From Thermoplasmatota archaeon (GTDB lineage: Archaea > Thermoplasmatota > Penumbrarchaeia > JASLWR01), in assembly GCA_030740765.1 (NCBI GenBank), contig JASLWR010000003.1, positions 1-64,000 on the forward strand: a DNA stretch of 64,000 nucleotides. The letters are read 5' to 3'. A program made the position numbers and the translations under genes. Each line of letters starts with the position of its first letter. Positions within the stretch are counted from its first letter, which is position 1. The notes below the pieces were generated by a model. That model saw only the letters and a list, made by a program, of their open reading frames with translations, had not been told where the DNA came from and ran no database searches. Below are positions 18,092-26,434 of this stretch, in pieces.

Positions 18092-19489
18092 ATGAAAAAA
18101 CGCGTAACGGTTGTAGTTCTCGGTCACGTGGATCACGGTAAGTCAACACTCGTGGGACGCTTTCTGTTCGAAAAAGGCGCAGTTCCCTCCAAAGAGATCG
18201 AGCGCTACGCCGTAATGGGGGCCAAGACGGGAAAGACCAGCTTCAAGTATGCCTGGGTCATGGACAGAAGCGACGAGGCACGAAGGCGAGGGCTCACACT
18301 TGACCTCAACTTCGCCGACGTGGAGACGCGAAAAAGAGAAATACATATCATCGATGCACCGGGTCACAAGAGCTTCTTGAAAAGCATGATAACGGGCACC
18401 ACTGGTGCCGACGCCGCACTCCTGGTGGTGGATTCGCAGGAAGGCATAATGCCCCAGACCAGGGAACATGCTCAGCTCGCAAAGCTGATGGGTATCAATC
18501 ACTGCGTTGTGGTCCTCAACAAGATTGACAAGGTCGGTTACGACCCAGAGGCGATAGGGGGGGCCGCATCCGAACTTATAGATATGCTAATAGACCTGGG
18601 GATCCCAAAGGTGGACGTCATCCCGGTTTCGGCATGGGAAGGACAGAACCTCACTTTGCGCGGGGACGCCATGTCCTGGTACACCGGCCGAACGCTCGAG
18701 GAGGTGTTGGACAACCTGGAACAGAAGGGAACACCTTCGGGGGGTCCGTTCCGGATACCGGTGATGCAGGTGATGAAAATAGGGGGTGTTGGGATCGTGG
18801 CACTGGGGCGGGTGGAGAGTGGGGAGATATCTAAAGGCGATGAAGTGGTCGTGGCCCCTGGAAACAAGATAGGAGTGGCAAAGTCCATAGAGGCCTACGG
18901 GAAGAAAATATCGAAGGCGGTGGCGGGTGAGACCGTAGGAATTGCACTTCGAAACATCGGTCGTTCGGATATTTGCAGGGGGGATGTACTGGGGCCCGTG
19001 GACGACCCTCCGCGCCCTGTTGAGGAGTTCACTGTCAAGATGGTCCTTTTCGGCGATGCGGGTGTGGTGAAGGTGGGTTGGTCTCCCTACATTCACTGCC
19101 ATACCGCAGCAGTACCCGTGAAGATCGTGGGGATCGATATGAAGTACCGGCCCGACAGCGGCGAGGCCGAGGGAGAGGCTGACGCAGGATTCCTGGTAAA
19201 GGGAGACGCAGCGCTCGTTCGTTTCAGGCCGTTAAAGCCCCTGATCATAGAATCGGGTGAGAAGTTGCCGGGCATGGCACGTTTCGCCCTCAGGGCCGGC
19301 AAAACAACCCTGGGAGCCGGATCCTGTGTCTCCATCCGAGCAGCGGAGGGGCAGGGGGTAGCAACGAGCGGACCGAAAACAAAGGGTTTTTCCTACAAAT
19401 ACCAAAAGGTGGGAAAGGCCGCCCGCGACCAGAAGCGGCGAAAGAATAAAGAGAACCTCGACATCTGGGGCAGACCGATCAGGAAGTAG
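18092..19489 (+). CDS. EF1A-like translational GTPase paralogue
   Basis: A 465-residue GTPase of the EF-Tu/EF1A superfamily. The G motifs are complete: GHVDHGKST (P-loop), DAPGHK (G3), NKID (G4) and SAW (G5). The switch-I area reads RSDEARRRGLTLDLNF, comparable to the EF1A segment KEERERGVTID but divergent. Beta-barrel domains II and III follow, then a basic C-terminal tail of about 45 residues (KVGKAARDQKRRKNKEN). The sequence is too divergent to be the housekeeping aEF1A. SelB-like, GTPBP1-like or Hbs1-like roles are possible and cannot be separated here. It ends with TAG, 15 bases before and in frame with the next small gene. Confidence 0.85.
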   Translation: MKKRVTVVVLGHVDHGKSTLVGRFLFEKGAVPSKEIERYAVMGAKTGKTSFKYAWVMDRSDEARRRGLTLDLNFADVETRKREIHIIDAPGHKSFLKSMITGTTGADAALLVVDSQEGIMPQTREHAQLAKLMGINHCVVVLNKIDKVGYDPEAIGGAASELIDMLIDLGIPKVDVIPVSAWEGQNLTLRGDAMSWYTGRTLEEVLDNLEQKGTPSGGPFRIPVMQVMKIGGVGIVALGRVESGEISKGDEVVVAPGNKIGVAKSIEAYGKKISKAVAGETVGIALRNIGRSDICRGDVLGPVDDPPRPVEEFTVKMVLFGDAGVVKVGWSPYIHCHTAAVPVKIVGIDMKYRPDSGEAEGEADAGFLVKGDAALVRFRPLKPLIIESGEKLPGMARFALRAGKTTLGAGSCVSIRAAEGQGVATSGPKTKGFSYKYQKVGKAARDQKRRKNKENLDIWGRPIRK

Positions 19490-19504
19490 AAGAGGTTATA
19501 CATA

Positions 19505-19822
19505 ATGGATAAAGAAAAGTTAGTTGAGATCGGCGAGAAACTCGATGTCTCGGAAGAGGACATCACTACAGTAAATAGACAATACCGATTGGCGAAAATC
19601 ATTTCACTAATTACTGGAACGATAACGGTTTTCCTATCCTATGCAATAGGAAGTTACCGAGGGAACGCAATGGGGGTGAAGGCTGCTAAAGAGATATCTA
19701 ATAATTATAAGGAAAGCTACCCTTATGCGCAGCCCGGTCTATTCTTATTCGGTGCAGCCATTATAGGCTCAGAATATTACAGTGGGGCAATCGAATATGG
19801 CGTTTACTATAAAGAAAAATAA
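19505..19822 (+). CDS. Small membrane protein, paralogue of the gene at 17535
   Basis: A 105-residue protein with one or two hydrophobic segments (about 32-52 and 80-95). Its N-terminus MDKEKLVEIGEKLDV matches the 17535 gene product. It begins 15 bases after the EF1A-like gene and its end overlaps the radical SAM start, so it is probably cotranscribed with both. Unknown function. Confidence 0.65.
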   Translation: MDKEKLVEIGEKLDVSEEDITTVNRQYRLAKIISLITGTITVFLSYAIGSYRGNAMGVKAAKEISNNYKESYPYAQPGLFLFGAAIIGSEYYSGAIEYGVYYKEK

Positions 19823-20342
19823 GTCAGCATCACCTCCCGATCAGAAACTCGGCTGTGCAGTGTGGGAAACTACCCTGGCGTGCAACATGAAATGCACCCA
19901 CTGCGGCTCCAGCGCAGGCAAGGCCCGTCCCGACGAACTTGACACCGGCGAGTGTATCAAACTTGTCGAGGACCTTGCCCAGCTGGGCTGCGGGACTGTG
20001 GCTCTTATGGGCGGTGAGCCATTGGTACGCGAAGACTGGGTAACTATTGCCGGCTGCGTCAAGGATCTCAATATGGACCTTTCCATCGTGTCAAATGGAC
20101 TTCTCATGGAGAAATACATGGATCGGATAAGTTCCCTGGAGCCCAAGGTGGTGGGAATAAGCCTCGATGGACTTGAGAAGACACACGATTCGATCAGGCG
20201 AAAAGGATCCTTCAAAACTGCCATGAATGCGATAAAACTTCTCAGAGATGCTGACATCCAGGTAACGGTAATAAGCACCGTTAGCACGAAAAACTTCAAT
20301 GATCTCATAAAAATGAAGGACCTGATAATCAAAAAGGCGTGA
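19797..20342 (+). pseudogene. Radical SAM/SPASM protein, N-terminal fragment
   Basis: Start chosen at ATG 19797. The CNMKCTHC motif (about residues 28-35) is the CxxxCxxC site for the radical-SAM 4Fe-4S cluster, and MGGEPL is the SAM-binding GGE motif. After about 180 residues the frame stops at KKA*. The sequence continues in another frame from the AAAAAGG run at 20331-20337 (KGVNWQIQVAMP), so the gene is interrupted by one base. The parent would be a ~364-residue SPASM-type maturase or heme-biosynthesis-like enzyme; the substrate cannot be deduced. Confidence 0.8.
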
Positions 20343-20686
20343 ACTGGCAGATACAGGTGGCCATGCCAATGGGGAATTTCGACCGAGAACATCTCATAAG
20401 CGACGAGGATTACTACGCAGTGGCCATGTTCATAGCCTCCCAGCGGATAAAACACCCTTTCGAGGAACTACCTGTTATCGGCGCCCACTGTTTTGGGTAT
20501 CATTCGAAACTGCTACCGGACTCGAATACTTGGAAAGGATGTACCGCGGGTATTAGTAGTTTAGGAATTACAAGCAACGGCGGCGTGGCGGGATGCCTGT
20601 CAATGGGCAATAACAGGTTTATCGAGGGTAACGTAAGAGAACGGTCTATTATAGATATCTGGAAAGATCCAAATTCTTTTCGGTAG
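20339..20686 (+). pseudogene. Radical SAM/SPASM protein, middle fragment
   Basis: This fragment continues the radical SAM core in the shifted frame. KGCTAGISSLGITSNGGVAGC is the typical start of a SPASM region, with the cysteine that begins an auxiliary cluster. It ends at an in-frame TAG (20684-20686) after WKDPNSFR, but the same frame continues open for 67 more codons with the remaining SPASM cysteines. The TAG sits where relatives often have a tyrosine, one substitution away. Confidence 0.75.
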
Positions 20687-20890
20687 AACCGGAAATTCAA
20701 AACGACCGAACAGGGAGACAATTGTTCAGGCTGCCGCTACGTTGAAAGCTGCAAGGGAGGCTGCAACTCCATGTCATATTGCCTGACCGGTGAAATGCAC
20801 AACGACCCTTACTGTTTTAAAAGGATCGAAGAAGAGATTATTGGAGTAAAAAAGGGGATTTTCGAACGGATGAAAAACATTTTTAAATAA
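20687..20890 (+). pseudogene. Radical SAM/SPASM protein, C-terminal fragment after in-frame TAG
   Basis: Sixty-seven codons in the same frame as the previous fragment, with no start of their own. They contain CSGCRYVESCKGGC and later YC, the CxxC...CxGGC...C pattern of a SPASM auxiliary 4Fe-4S site. The conserved pattern shows the reading frame was under selection until recently, or that the TAG is a sequencing error or is read through. Confidence 0.7.
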
Positions 20891-20910
20891 TTAATTTTTC
20901 AAATACCGGA

Positions 20911-21327
20911 TCACGAAACCCTTGTAATATCCAGGCCCAACTTGTCAAATTCCCCGTCGAAACTCATTATATTTTCAATGCCAATGTCCTCCATGAGCGC
21001 TATGGACGTACAATCGGTAAAGCTCAGAGTGAGATCATCATATTGCCTGAATATTTCCCACGCTCGTTTGAATATCCCTCCATCGACACATACTAATTCT
21101 ATAAACCTGCTGGAAAGAATAGATTCACCTAAATCCACGGATATGTCTTTTCTTTTTGATCTGACCATAAGCAGGGTCGCAAGCTCATCAAAAATATAAT
21201 CGGACACATAGATATTTCCGTATTTACCATGCATCGCCTCTTCCATGAGCCGCTGAGACCGGGCATGATGTTTGTCTCTTGAGAGTTTCACCGCCGCAAG
21301 AGGGCCCGTGTCAATGAGCACGGACAT
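20911..21327 (-). CDS. vapC: PIN-domain toxin (VapC)
   Basis: A ~138-residue PIN-domain RNase. Acidic residues that bind the catalytic metal are present: D6 in VLIDTGPL, E in FDELATLL, D in SFTDCTSIAL and D in SFDGEFD. Start at ATG 21327, which overlaps the antitoxin stop as TGATG. In known systems VapC cleaves tRNA or rRNA and is held inactive by VapB. Confidence 0.88.
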   Translation of the reverse strand: MSVLIDTGPLAAVKLSRDKHHARSQRLMEEAMHGKYGNIYVSDYIFDELATLLMVRSKRKDISVDLGESILSSRFIELVCVDGGIFKRAWEIFRQYDDLTLSFTDCTSIALMEDIGIENIMSFDGEFDKLGLDITRVS

Positions 21328-21581
21328 CAAGCATCACCGTATAGTTCCCGGTCAATGGTATTCGAAGACGTTTCCCGGCCCAGATCAATACTTTTATGTA
21401 ATTCCTGCCAGAAGGGATCCTTTTCCACCGATTTCAAGTCTATTTTTTTCCGTTTTGCATATAGCCACAGCTGAATGGCATCATTGATTGCCTGGCCCAT
21501 TTTTATTTTTTCCCGTACAGCTTCGGTCTTGAATTGCCGCAGGAGCCTGTCATCGACGTTTCTGAACGTTGCATTCGTCAT
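21327..21581 (-). CDS. vapB: Antitoxin (VapB-like)
   Basis: An 84-residue protein directly upstream of the VapC gene and overlapping it by one base. Residues 1-35 (ATFRNVDDRLLRQFKTEAV..KIKMGQAINDAI) have the pattern of a ribbon-helix-helix DNA-binding domain. The C-terminal half would bind and inhibit the toxin. It probably autoregulates the operon, as VapB proteins do. Confidence 0.82.
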   Translation of the reverse strand: MTNATFRNVDDRLLRQFKTEAVREKIKMGQAINDAIQLWLYAKRKKIDLKSVEKDPFWQELHKSIDLGRETSSNTIDRELYGDA

Positions 21582-21688
21582 CTTATCATTTAGTAATTAT
21601 GTTTACAAGTCATACAAATAGCTTTTCCTTATTTTAGATTGATAAACAAATTTTCCTAATGAAATAATATAGAATAATTAAAAAAGGT

Positions 21689-21769
21689 GCGGAAGACCGG
21701 ATTCGAACCGGCGAACCACTGAGGAACAGATCTTGAGTCTGTCGCCGTTGACCTCTTGGCTACTTCCGC
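21689..21769 (-). tRNA. tRNA-Leu (CAA)
   Basis: The minus strand folds into a type II tRNA. The acceptor pairs GCGGAAG with CTTCCGC, the anticodon stem ACAGA/TCTGT encloses loop CTCAAGA with anticodon CAA, there is a long variable arm, and the T-arm is GCCGG-TTCGAAT-CCGGT. The discriminator is A and CCA is not encoded. A run of six T follows shortly after the 3' end and may terminate transcription. A hairpin element abuts its 5' side. Confidence 0.95.
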
Positions 21770-21774
21770 TGTGA

Positions 21775-21920
21775 GTTTACGAAGTGCGGACACACCTGTT
21801 GGCGCCTGTAGGAACCGGAAGGTTCCGAAGGTGCAGCAATGCCGTAGGTATTGCGTAACGAAGTGAGCGTGTCACATTTTCAAGCCGGGCCAGTAGTACC
21901 CGGTTTTTCAAGTAAATAGA
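21775..21920 (+). repeat. Hairpin element next to tRNA-Leu (module D copy 1)
   Basis: It starts CACACCTGTTGGCGC and contains a GGAACC/GGTTCC hairpin and a GCAAT..ATTGC hairpin. It ends with a ~48-base segment (21869-21916) that is nearly identical to 58115-58162. That segment forms AAGCCGGG/CCCGGTTTT, whereas the other copy has CCCGGCTTT, so pairing is kept. It fills the gap between the tRNA-Leu 5' end and the DUF4443 gene end. Confidence 0.7.
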
Positions 21921-21973
21921 ACTTTTATTATTTTAATTTAGTTTGGTAATGATGTGTGGTATGTCGTATATTG

Positions 21974-22561
21974 CTAAAGCAGCTCCATGGCTGCTGCCAA
22001 GGCCCCAATCGTCGCATTCGTTCCACTGTCGGCAGTACCAATGATGACCACGTCGTTATCACGGAGAGTTGATCTCATTACGTTCTTCAACTGGTGCAAT
22101 ACGGCCTGATCCTGCATTGGTTCTTGATCAGGTGGAAATGTAAGTCCTCCATTACGAAATACCAGTGTTGTAGCACCAAGAGCCCCTGCCCTGACAGCGG
22201 CGTCCCTCTGGGAGAAACCGTCGGTAACAAAATTACCCTTTCCAGGAACTATCACAGCCACATCTTTCGTACCCACTGAGGATTCACCGCCCTCTATTGA
22301 AATCATCTCTATTCCAATGTCGTTCAGCATTTCTCCGCCCGCGGGTGTTATAACATTCCCGCTTCTTTCGGTTCTTACCAGACCGGCCTTCGTCAGGCGC
22401 CTCAGCATGCTTCTGATGCTTCCCTCACCCATGGACAGCTCACGGGAGAGTTGTTTGCGGCCGATGTACCCCTTTTCCCGGATAAGCAGGAGCGCCATCA
22501 ATAAGTGGTATTGCTGGAAATACGGCATTGGTCCTGGTGCGCCACCGGTGGCTATCTCCAT
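21974..22561 (-). CDS. DUF4443 winged-helix regulator
   Basis: A 195-residue archaeal protein. Residues 14-70 form a winged helix (YIGRKQLSRELSMGEGSIRSMLRRLTKAGLV), and a second domain of about 110 residues (DVAVIVPGKG...VVIIGTADSGTNATIGALAAA) is typical of DUF4443. It is probably a transcriptional regulator whose C-terminal domain senses a ligand. GAAGGA lies just upstream of the ATG. It is the last gene of an apparent rpiA-nucleotidyltransferase-DUF4443 operon (19-base gap), which hints at control of sugar-phosphate metabolism (inference). Confidence 0.8.
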   Translation of the reverse strand: MEIATGGAPGPMPYFQQYHLLMALLLIREKGYIGRKQLSRELSMGEGSIRSMLRRLTKAGLVRTERSGNVITPAGGEMLNDIGIEMISIEGGESSVGTKDVAVIVPGKGNFVTDGFSQRDAAVRAGALGATTLVFRNGGLTFPPDQEPMQDQAVLHQLKNVMRSTLRDNDVVIIGTADSGTNATIGALAAAMELL

Positions 22562-22580
22562 TTTCCTTCACCTTCAAGGA

Positions 22581-23633
22581 TTATTTCACATGCTGGTCCG
22601 AGTCCAACTTCTGTCCGCGTATTGTTATGCCGTCACTCACGGTAATGTTCTCACCGAGAACCGAATCCTCCACGTGAACCCCTTTCCCGATCCTGCAGGA
22701 ATCACAAATAAATGAATTTTTTATTATTGTATTATCATCCACAAGGGTCTGTCTAGACAGTACCGAGTTCACAATCTTCACACCATTGCCGAAAAGGCAG
22801 TCATCGTAGACATATGCATCCTCGATTTGTACGCTGGTTCCCGTCTGGACATTCTCACCAATGTAGCACTTTCCATGCAATTCAGCCCCTTCCAGCTCAT
22901 CGGGAGACACGTGGATGTCGGTCTCAAGACGGCGTGAAAAAACGCTGAGATGGGACTGTATCAGGTCTGCGGGCCTCCCTATGTCGATCCAGAGACCGGA
23001 AAGTTCCGTTCCAAATAGAGGAAGTTCTCTTTTGAGGAGTTCGGGAAACAGCGACCGCGAAAAGTCCATTTTTTCATTCAACGGAAATAGTTCGAATACC
23101 TCGGGCTCGATCACATATATACCCGCATTGATCAGATTGGAAAACACCTCTTCGGGAGCCGGTTTTTCGCAAAAACGCTCGATCCGGCCGTTCTTGTGCA
23201 ATCCCACTATTCCGTATTCCGTGGGATTATCGACAGTGGTAAGTGCAATGGTGGCAATTGCCTTGTTCTTCTTGTGATATTCGTATATCTCGAGAAAATT
23301 CACGTCGGCGAGAACATCACCGCTGGCAACCACGAAGGTTTCATTGAGAAATCCCTCGTTCTTTTTAACACCCCCGAAGGTTCCCAGGGGCGTCCTTTCG
23401 ATTGAATATGCGATTCTCGCATCCCAGGCGGTTCCACTTCCCAGGTGCCTTATAATATCTCCCGGCCGGTAGTACATAGTTACAAGAATGTCACTGAAAC
23501 CGTCTCTAACCAGAGCCTCGATAACGTGCTCGATGCACGGCTTGCCGTCGATCAGTACGAATGGCTTTGCCTTCTTTTCCGTAACCGGTCTGAGCCGGGT
23601 TCCTTCGCCCCCTGCGAGAATAACTGCTTTCAT
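22581..23633 (-). CDS. Sugar-phosphate nucleotidyltransferase
   Basis: A 350-residue NDP-sugar pyrophosphorylase. The N-terminus MKAVILAGGEGTRLRP is the nucleotide-binding signature and PLGTFGGV, VVASGDVLAD and EKP follow in family order. The C-terminal ~100 residues have hexapeptide-repeat character (left-handed beta-helix). Start set at ATG 23633, with AGGTG 7 bases upstream, rather than the GTG three codons earlier. It activates a sugar-1-phosphate (mannose or glucose) for glycan synthesis, which would suit the many N-x-S/T-rich surface proteins nearby; the exact sugar is unknown. Confidence 0.88.
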   Translation of the reverse strand: MKAVILAGGEGTRLRPVTEKKAKPFVLIDGKPCIEHVIEALVRDGFSDILVTMYYRPGDIIRHLGSGTAWDARIAYSIERTPLGTFGGVKKNEGFLNETFVVASGDVLADVNFLEIYEYHKKNKAIATIALTTVDNPTEYGIVGLHKNGRIERFCEKPAPEEVFSNLINAGIYVIEPEVFELFPLNEKMDFSRSLFPELLKRELPLFGTELSGLWIDIGRPADLIQSHLSVFSRRLETDIHVSPDELEGAELHGKCYIGENVQTGTSVQIEDAYVYDDCLFGNGVKIVNSVLSRQTLVDDNTIIKNSFICDSCRIGKGVHVEDSVLGENITVSDGITIRGQKLDSDQHVK

Positions 23634-23657
23634 TGTACACACCTATCTTAATCTATA

Positions 23658-24341
23658 TTATTTGTCGATAATTTTTATCCCGTCATTTCCTGCCACGATC
23701 ACCCTGGTGGTCATACCGAGGAAAAGTCCGTTCTCAACCACACCGGGAAGATTGTTCAGCTCTCGCTCTAGCCAGGCCGAATCATCAATGCTCTCGAAAT
23801 GCAGGTCATAAACGTAATTACCCGAATCAGTGACGAAGGGAGTTCCATTATCAATCTTTCGGAGAACCGGACGGCTCCCAAGTTCCTTGAAAATATCCAC
23901 GAGAGTAAGGTGCCCAAAACAACTCACTTCCACCGGGAGTGGCGAGCGGGTACCGAGTTTTTTCACCATTTTACCCTCATCCACCACTATGATCTCCTCA
24001 ACGGAATTCTTCGCTACGATCTTCTCCCTTAGAAGCGCTCCACCCAGCCCCTTGATGAGGTTGAGCGCGGGATCAACTTCATCCGCACCGTCTATGGTGA
24101 GATCGATAACGGAATGCTCGTCAAGGTTAGTAAGGGGTATTCCCAGCTTTTGTGCTATGGATTCGGTGGCCTTGGAAGTGGGAATACCAATGATTTTCAG
24201 ACCTTCGTTCTCCATTCGTCGTGCCAGCTCTAAAAGAGTATAGTAGACGGTGGAGCCGGTGCCGAGACCCACAACCATGCCGTCCTCAACGAAATGGGCT
24301 GCGCGCTCCCCGGTGATCCGTTTCAACTCTTCCTGATTCAT
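23658..24341 (-). CDS. rpiA: Ribose-5-phosphate isomerase A
   Basis: A 227-residue enzyme interconverting ribose-5-phosphate and ribulose-5-phosphate in the pentose phosphate pathway. The signatures GLGTGSTVYY, TIDGADEVDP (catalytic Asp) and KGLGGALLREKIVA (catalytic Glu and Lys) are intact and length is normal. Start at ATG 24341 or the GTG three codons earlier. First gene of the operon with the nucleotidyltransferase. Confidence 0.95.
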   Translation of the reverse strand: MNQEELKRITGERAAHFVEDGMVVGLGTGSTVYYTLLELARRMENEGLKIIGIPTSKATESIAQKLGIPLTNLDEHSVIDLTIDGADEVDPALNLIKGLGGALLREKIVAKNSVEEIIVVDEGKMVKKLGTRSPLPVEVSCFGHLTLVDIFKELGSRPVLRKIDNGTPFVTDSGNYVYDLHFESIDDSAWLERELNNLPGVVENGLFLGMTTRVIVAGNDGIKIIDK

Positions 24342-24424
24342 GTCACTCACACGTAGTTAAAATATAAAACGCAAGGGGTATTGTATCTTCAGAGATAATA
24401 ATTTCGGTTTGAGTTCGATGATTT

Positions 24425-24545
24425 TCACGAAACATTGTCAATGGTGAAAAGCTTGATGTGATAAAACACATGAAGATTTGCAGCTTGACAATGTTCGCAG
24501 AATTGAGGAGCCGAAGGGCCGATTCTGCTGAATCAAAAACAAGCA
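24425..24545 (-). repeat. Modular hairpin array, module A copy 2
   Basis: On the minus strand this carries GATTCAGCAGAATCGG then CCCTTCGG, CTCAATTCTGCGAACA, and a long stem opening ATTGTCAAGC and closing CATTGACAAT. The same order occurs at 11221-11376, 39790-39960 (minus) and 61421-61508. Little is nested in the first loop of this copy. It lies between rpiA and the PEBP gene. Confidence 0.7.
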
Positions 24546-24557
24546 AAACAATATATA
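24546..24557 (+). promoter_or_regulatory. TATA-like box for the PEBP gene
   Basis: An AATATATATT stretch lies about 36-45 bases upstream of the ATG at 24592, and GAGGGA just upstream of that ATG is a plausible ribosome site. The spacing fits an archaeal promoter with a short leader. Confidence 0.4.
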
Positions 24558-24591
24558 TTGAAATAAAATCATTATATTACGAGGGATTACA

Positions 24592-25026
24592 ATGAAGATA
24601 TACAGTAAGGATTTCCAGCACGGAGGCATGATTCCCCGGATATTCACTTGCCAGGGAAAGAACATTAATCCTCAAGTGGCGTGGTCCGGGGTGCCGCCGG
24701 AGGCAAAGAGCCTGGCACTGATAGTGGACGATCCGGACGCGCCCATGGGGACCTGGGTGCATTGGCTCATCTGCGATATAGATCCCTCTTACGCCGGTAT
24801 TGATCGCGATTCCGTACCACGGGGAGCAATGCAGGTGAACAATGATTTTCGAAAACCCGATTACGGCGGTCCCTGTCCACCTTCCGGTATTCATAGATAC
24901 TTTTTCAAGTTGTATGCACTGAAAGTTAAAAAGTTAGGGGCAAATAATAAACGAACATTTTACAAACTGGTCAAAAGTCATGCCATGGCACGAGCTGTCC
25001 TTATGGGAAAATATACCAAGGGATGA
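24592..25026 (+). CDS. YbhB/YbcL family (PEBP-like) protein
   Basis: A 144-residue phosphatidylethanolamine-binding-protein family member. The hallmark motifs DDPDAP (about residue 46) and GGPCPPSGIHRYFFKLYAL (about 99-117) are present. Length is typical of prokaryotic YbhB/YbcL proteins, cytoplasmic with a small anion-binding pocket. Precise role is unknown in archaea. Confidence 0.93.
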   Translation: MKIYSKDFQHGGMIPRIFTCQGKNINPQVAWSGVPPEAKSLALIVDDPDAPMGTWVHWLICDIDPSYAGIDRDSVPRGAMQVNNDFRKPDYGGPCPPSGIHRYFFKLYALKVKKLGANNKRTFYKLVKSHAMARAVLMGKYTKG

Positions 25027-25071
25027 GGTATATGAATTCTCACCAACATAAGTGAATATGGAATTACACCA

Positions 25072-25086
25072 TAATAAACATATAAA
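25072..25086 (+). promoter_or_regulatory. TATA-like box supporting the GNAT start
   Basis: AAACATATAAA lies 25-38 bases upstream of ATG 25111 but directly abuts the earlier ATG at 25087. Archaeal TATA boxes sit about 25 bases before transcription start, so this favours a leaderless or short-leader start at 25111. Confidence 0.4.
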
Positions 25087-25110
25087 ATGCCCAAACTCAC
25101 CGGAGACCAT

Positions 25111-25548
25111 ATGTGCGATGAGGAAAAGAGTGATAATATTGAATACCGATTCGTAAGATCATGGCCGCCAGAAGATATCGTTTCTTTATACAAAGCCGGC
25201 GGATGGTGGAAAGACCATTACGATCCAAAGGGAATTCTGCCTCTTATTGAAAAGAGTTTTGCATTTACCGTTGCGGTGGATGAAAAATCGGGACGAACCC
25301 TGGGAATGGGCAGGATCATATCTGATGGTGTGAGCGATGCATATTTACAGGATATCGTTGTGCTACCGGAACATAGGAGAAAAGGGATCGGGAAAAAAAT
25401 ACTAAAAAAAATGGTCGAACACTGCAGGAAACAAGGTCTCGTCTGGATCGGTCTTATTGCCGAGGAAAGCACGGAGGATTTTTACAGCCCCATGGGATTC
25501 AAAAGGTTCGAAGGGCAACCCATGGTGTATGAACCAGGTGATAACTGA
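25111..25548 (+). CDS. GNAT family N-acetyltransferase
   Basis: A ~145-residue acetyltransferase of the GNAT fold. LQDIVVLPEHRRKGIGKKILKKM holds the acetyl-CoA-binding R/QxxGxG/A motif as RRKGIG, and FYSPMGFKRFEG is the closing motif. The start at 25111 (MCDEEKS) is preferred, with GGAG 6 bases upstream and a TATA-like box at the right distance; ATG 25087 is possible. The stop overlaps the next start (TGATG). Substrate unknown. Confidence 0.9.
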   Translation: MCDEEKSDNIEYRFVRSWPPEDIVSLYKAGGWWKDHYDPKGILPLIEKSFAFTVAVDEKSGRTLGMGRIISDGVSDAYLQDIVVLPEHRRKGIGKKILKKMVEHCRKQGLVWIGLIAEESTEDFYSPMGFKRFEGQPMVYEPGDN

Positions 25549-26429
25549 TGTTATCTGCCGAAGATTTCAGGCAGATCACCTTCGAAGATAGGCCCTTTTT
25601 CATGGAATTCCAATCCCGATATCCTCCGGAGCACTCTGATTATATATTCTCGACCATGGTATGCTGGCAGCATTACATGCGTTATTCCTATGCCCGAAAT
25701 CACGATTCCGTGATCATCATGACCGAGCATGAAGGCGAAATCCGTTTCAGGCCGCCAATGGGACCTAAGGACCGCACGACATTGGAGGAGGTCATAAGGC
25801 TGTCCAGGGAAATAAACGGCGAAAATTCTTTTTCTGTGGTAGACCCCGAGATGAAGGATTGGCTGCAGGCGGAATTTCCGAATATGGAATTTCAGCCTCA
25901 GCGCGATTATTTCGATTACGTTTATCTTGCCAAGGACCTTGCTGAGCTTTCTGGAAAGAGATATCTGAAGATAAGAAATCAACTGAACTACTTTTTGAAG
26001 CATAATACATATTCGGCTGAGGAGATAAGCAAGGAAAACATCGCCGAAGCAAGGGAATTCCTCGTTAAATGGTGCTTGCAGAAAGGATGCGTGGAAGAAC
26101 CTCTCCTCAACAGCGAAAGAATCGCCGTCCAGACAGCTCTCGCAAATTTTACCGAACTGGGATTATCGGGTCTGATCATTCGTATAAATGGCATCGTTGA
26201 AGCGTTTTCAGTGTTCGAGAAAATGAGTAATGACACGGCAGTGGTCCATTTTGAGAAGGCAAACTTCACCTACAAGGGTATATACCAGGCCATCAACAGG
26301 GAAACTGCGAAGTTTTTAGTTAACGATTTCAAATTCATAAATCGGGAAACGGACATGGGAATCAAGGGACTGAGAAAGGCTAAAGAAAAATACCATCCCC
26401 ATCACTTCGTTGAAGTATACCACGTATAA
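25548..26429 (+). CDS. DUF2156 (phosphatidylglycerol lysyltransferase C-terminal-like) protein
   Basis: A 293-residue protein of the DUF2156 family, built from two GNAT-like halves and related to the aminoacyl-transfer domain of MprF-type enzymes. Recognisable parts are DYFDYVYLAKDLAELSGKR, LKIRNQLNYFLK and the terminal FINRETDMGIKGLRKAKE. It lacks the membrane domain of MprF, so it is cytoplasmic. It overlaps the GNAT gene by one base and is translationally coupled to it. Confidence 0.85.
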   Translation: MLSAEDFRQITFEDRPFFMEFQSRYPPEHSDYIFSTMVCWQHYMRYSYARNHDSVIIMTEHEGEIRFRPPMGPKDRTTLEEVIRLSREINGENSFSVVDPEMKDWLQAEFPNMEFQPQRDYFDYVYLAKDLAELSGKRYLKIRNQLNYFLKHNTYSAEEISKENIAEAREFLVKWCLQKGCVEEPLLNSERIAVQTALANFTELGLSGLIIRINGIVEAFSVFEKMSNDTAVVHFEKANFTYKGIYQAINRETAKFLVNDFKFINRETDMGIKGLRKAKEKYHPHHFVEVYHV

Positions 26430-26434
26430 GCCAA

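Noticed and set aside
19487-19505. Readthrough fusion of the EF1A-like GTPase with the next small gene
   Set aside because: The two are in frame across TAG, but the small gene has a stand-alone paralogue at 17535 with the same N-terminus, so it is a separate protein.
20684-20686. TAG as a definite pyrrolysine codon
   Set aside because: TAG ends other genes normally (19487, 42508, 54728, 63114), the same gene has a frameshift, and no pyl genes are in view. Kept only as a possibility.
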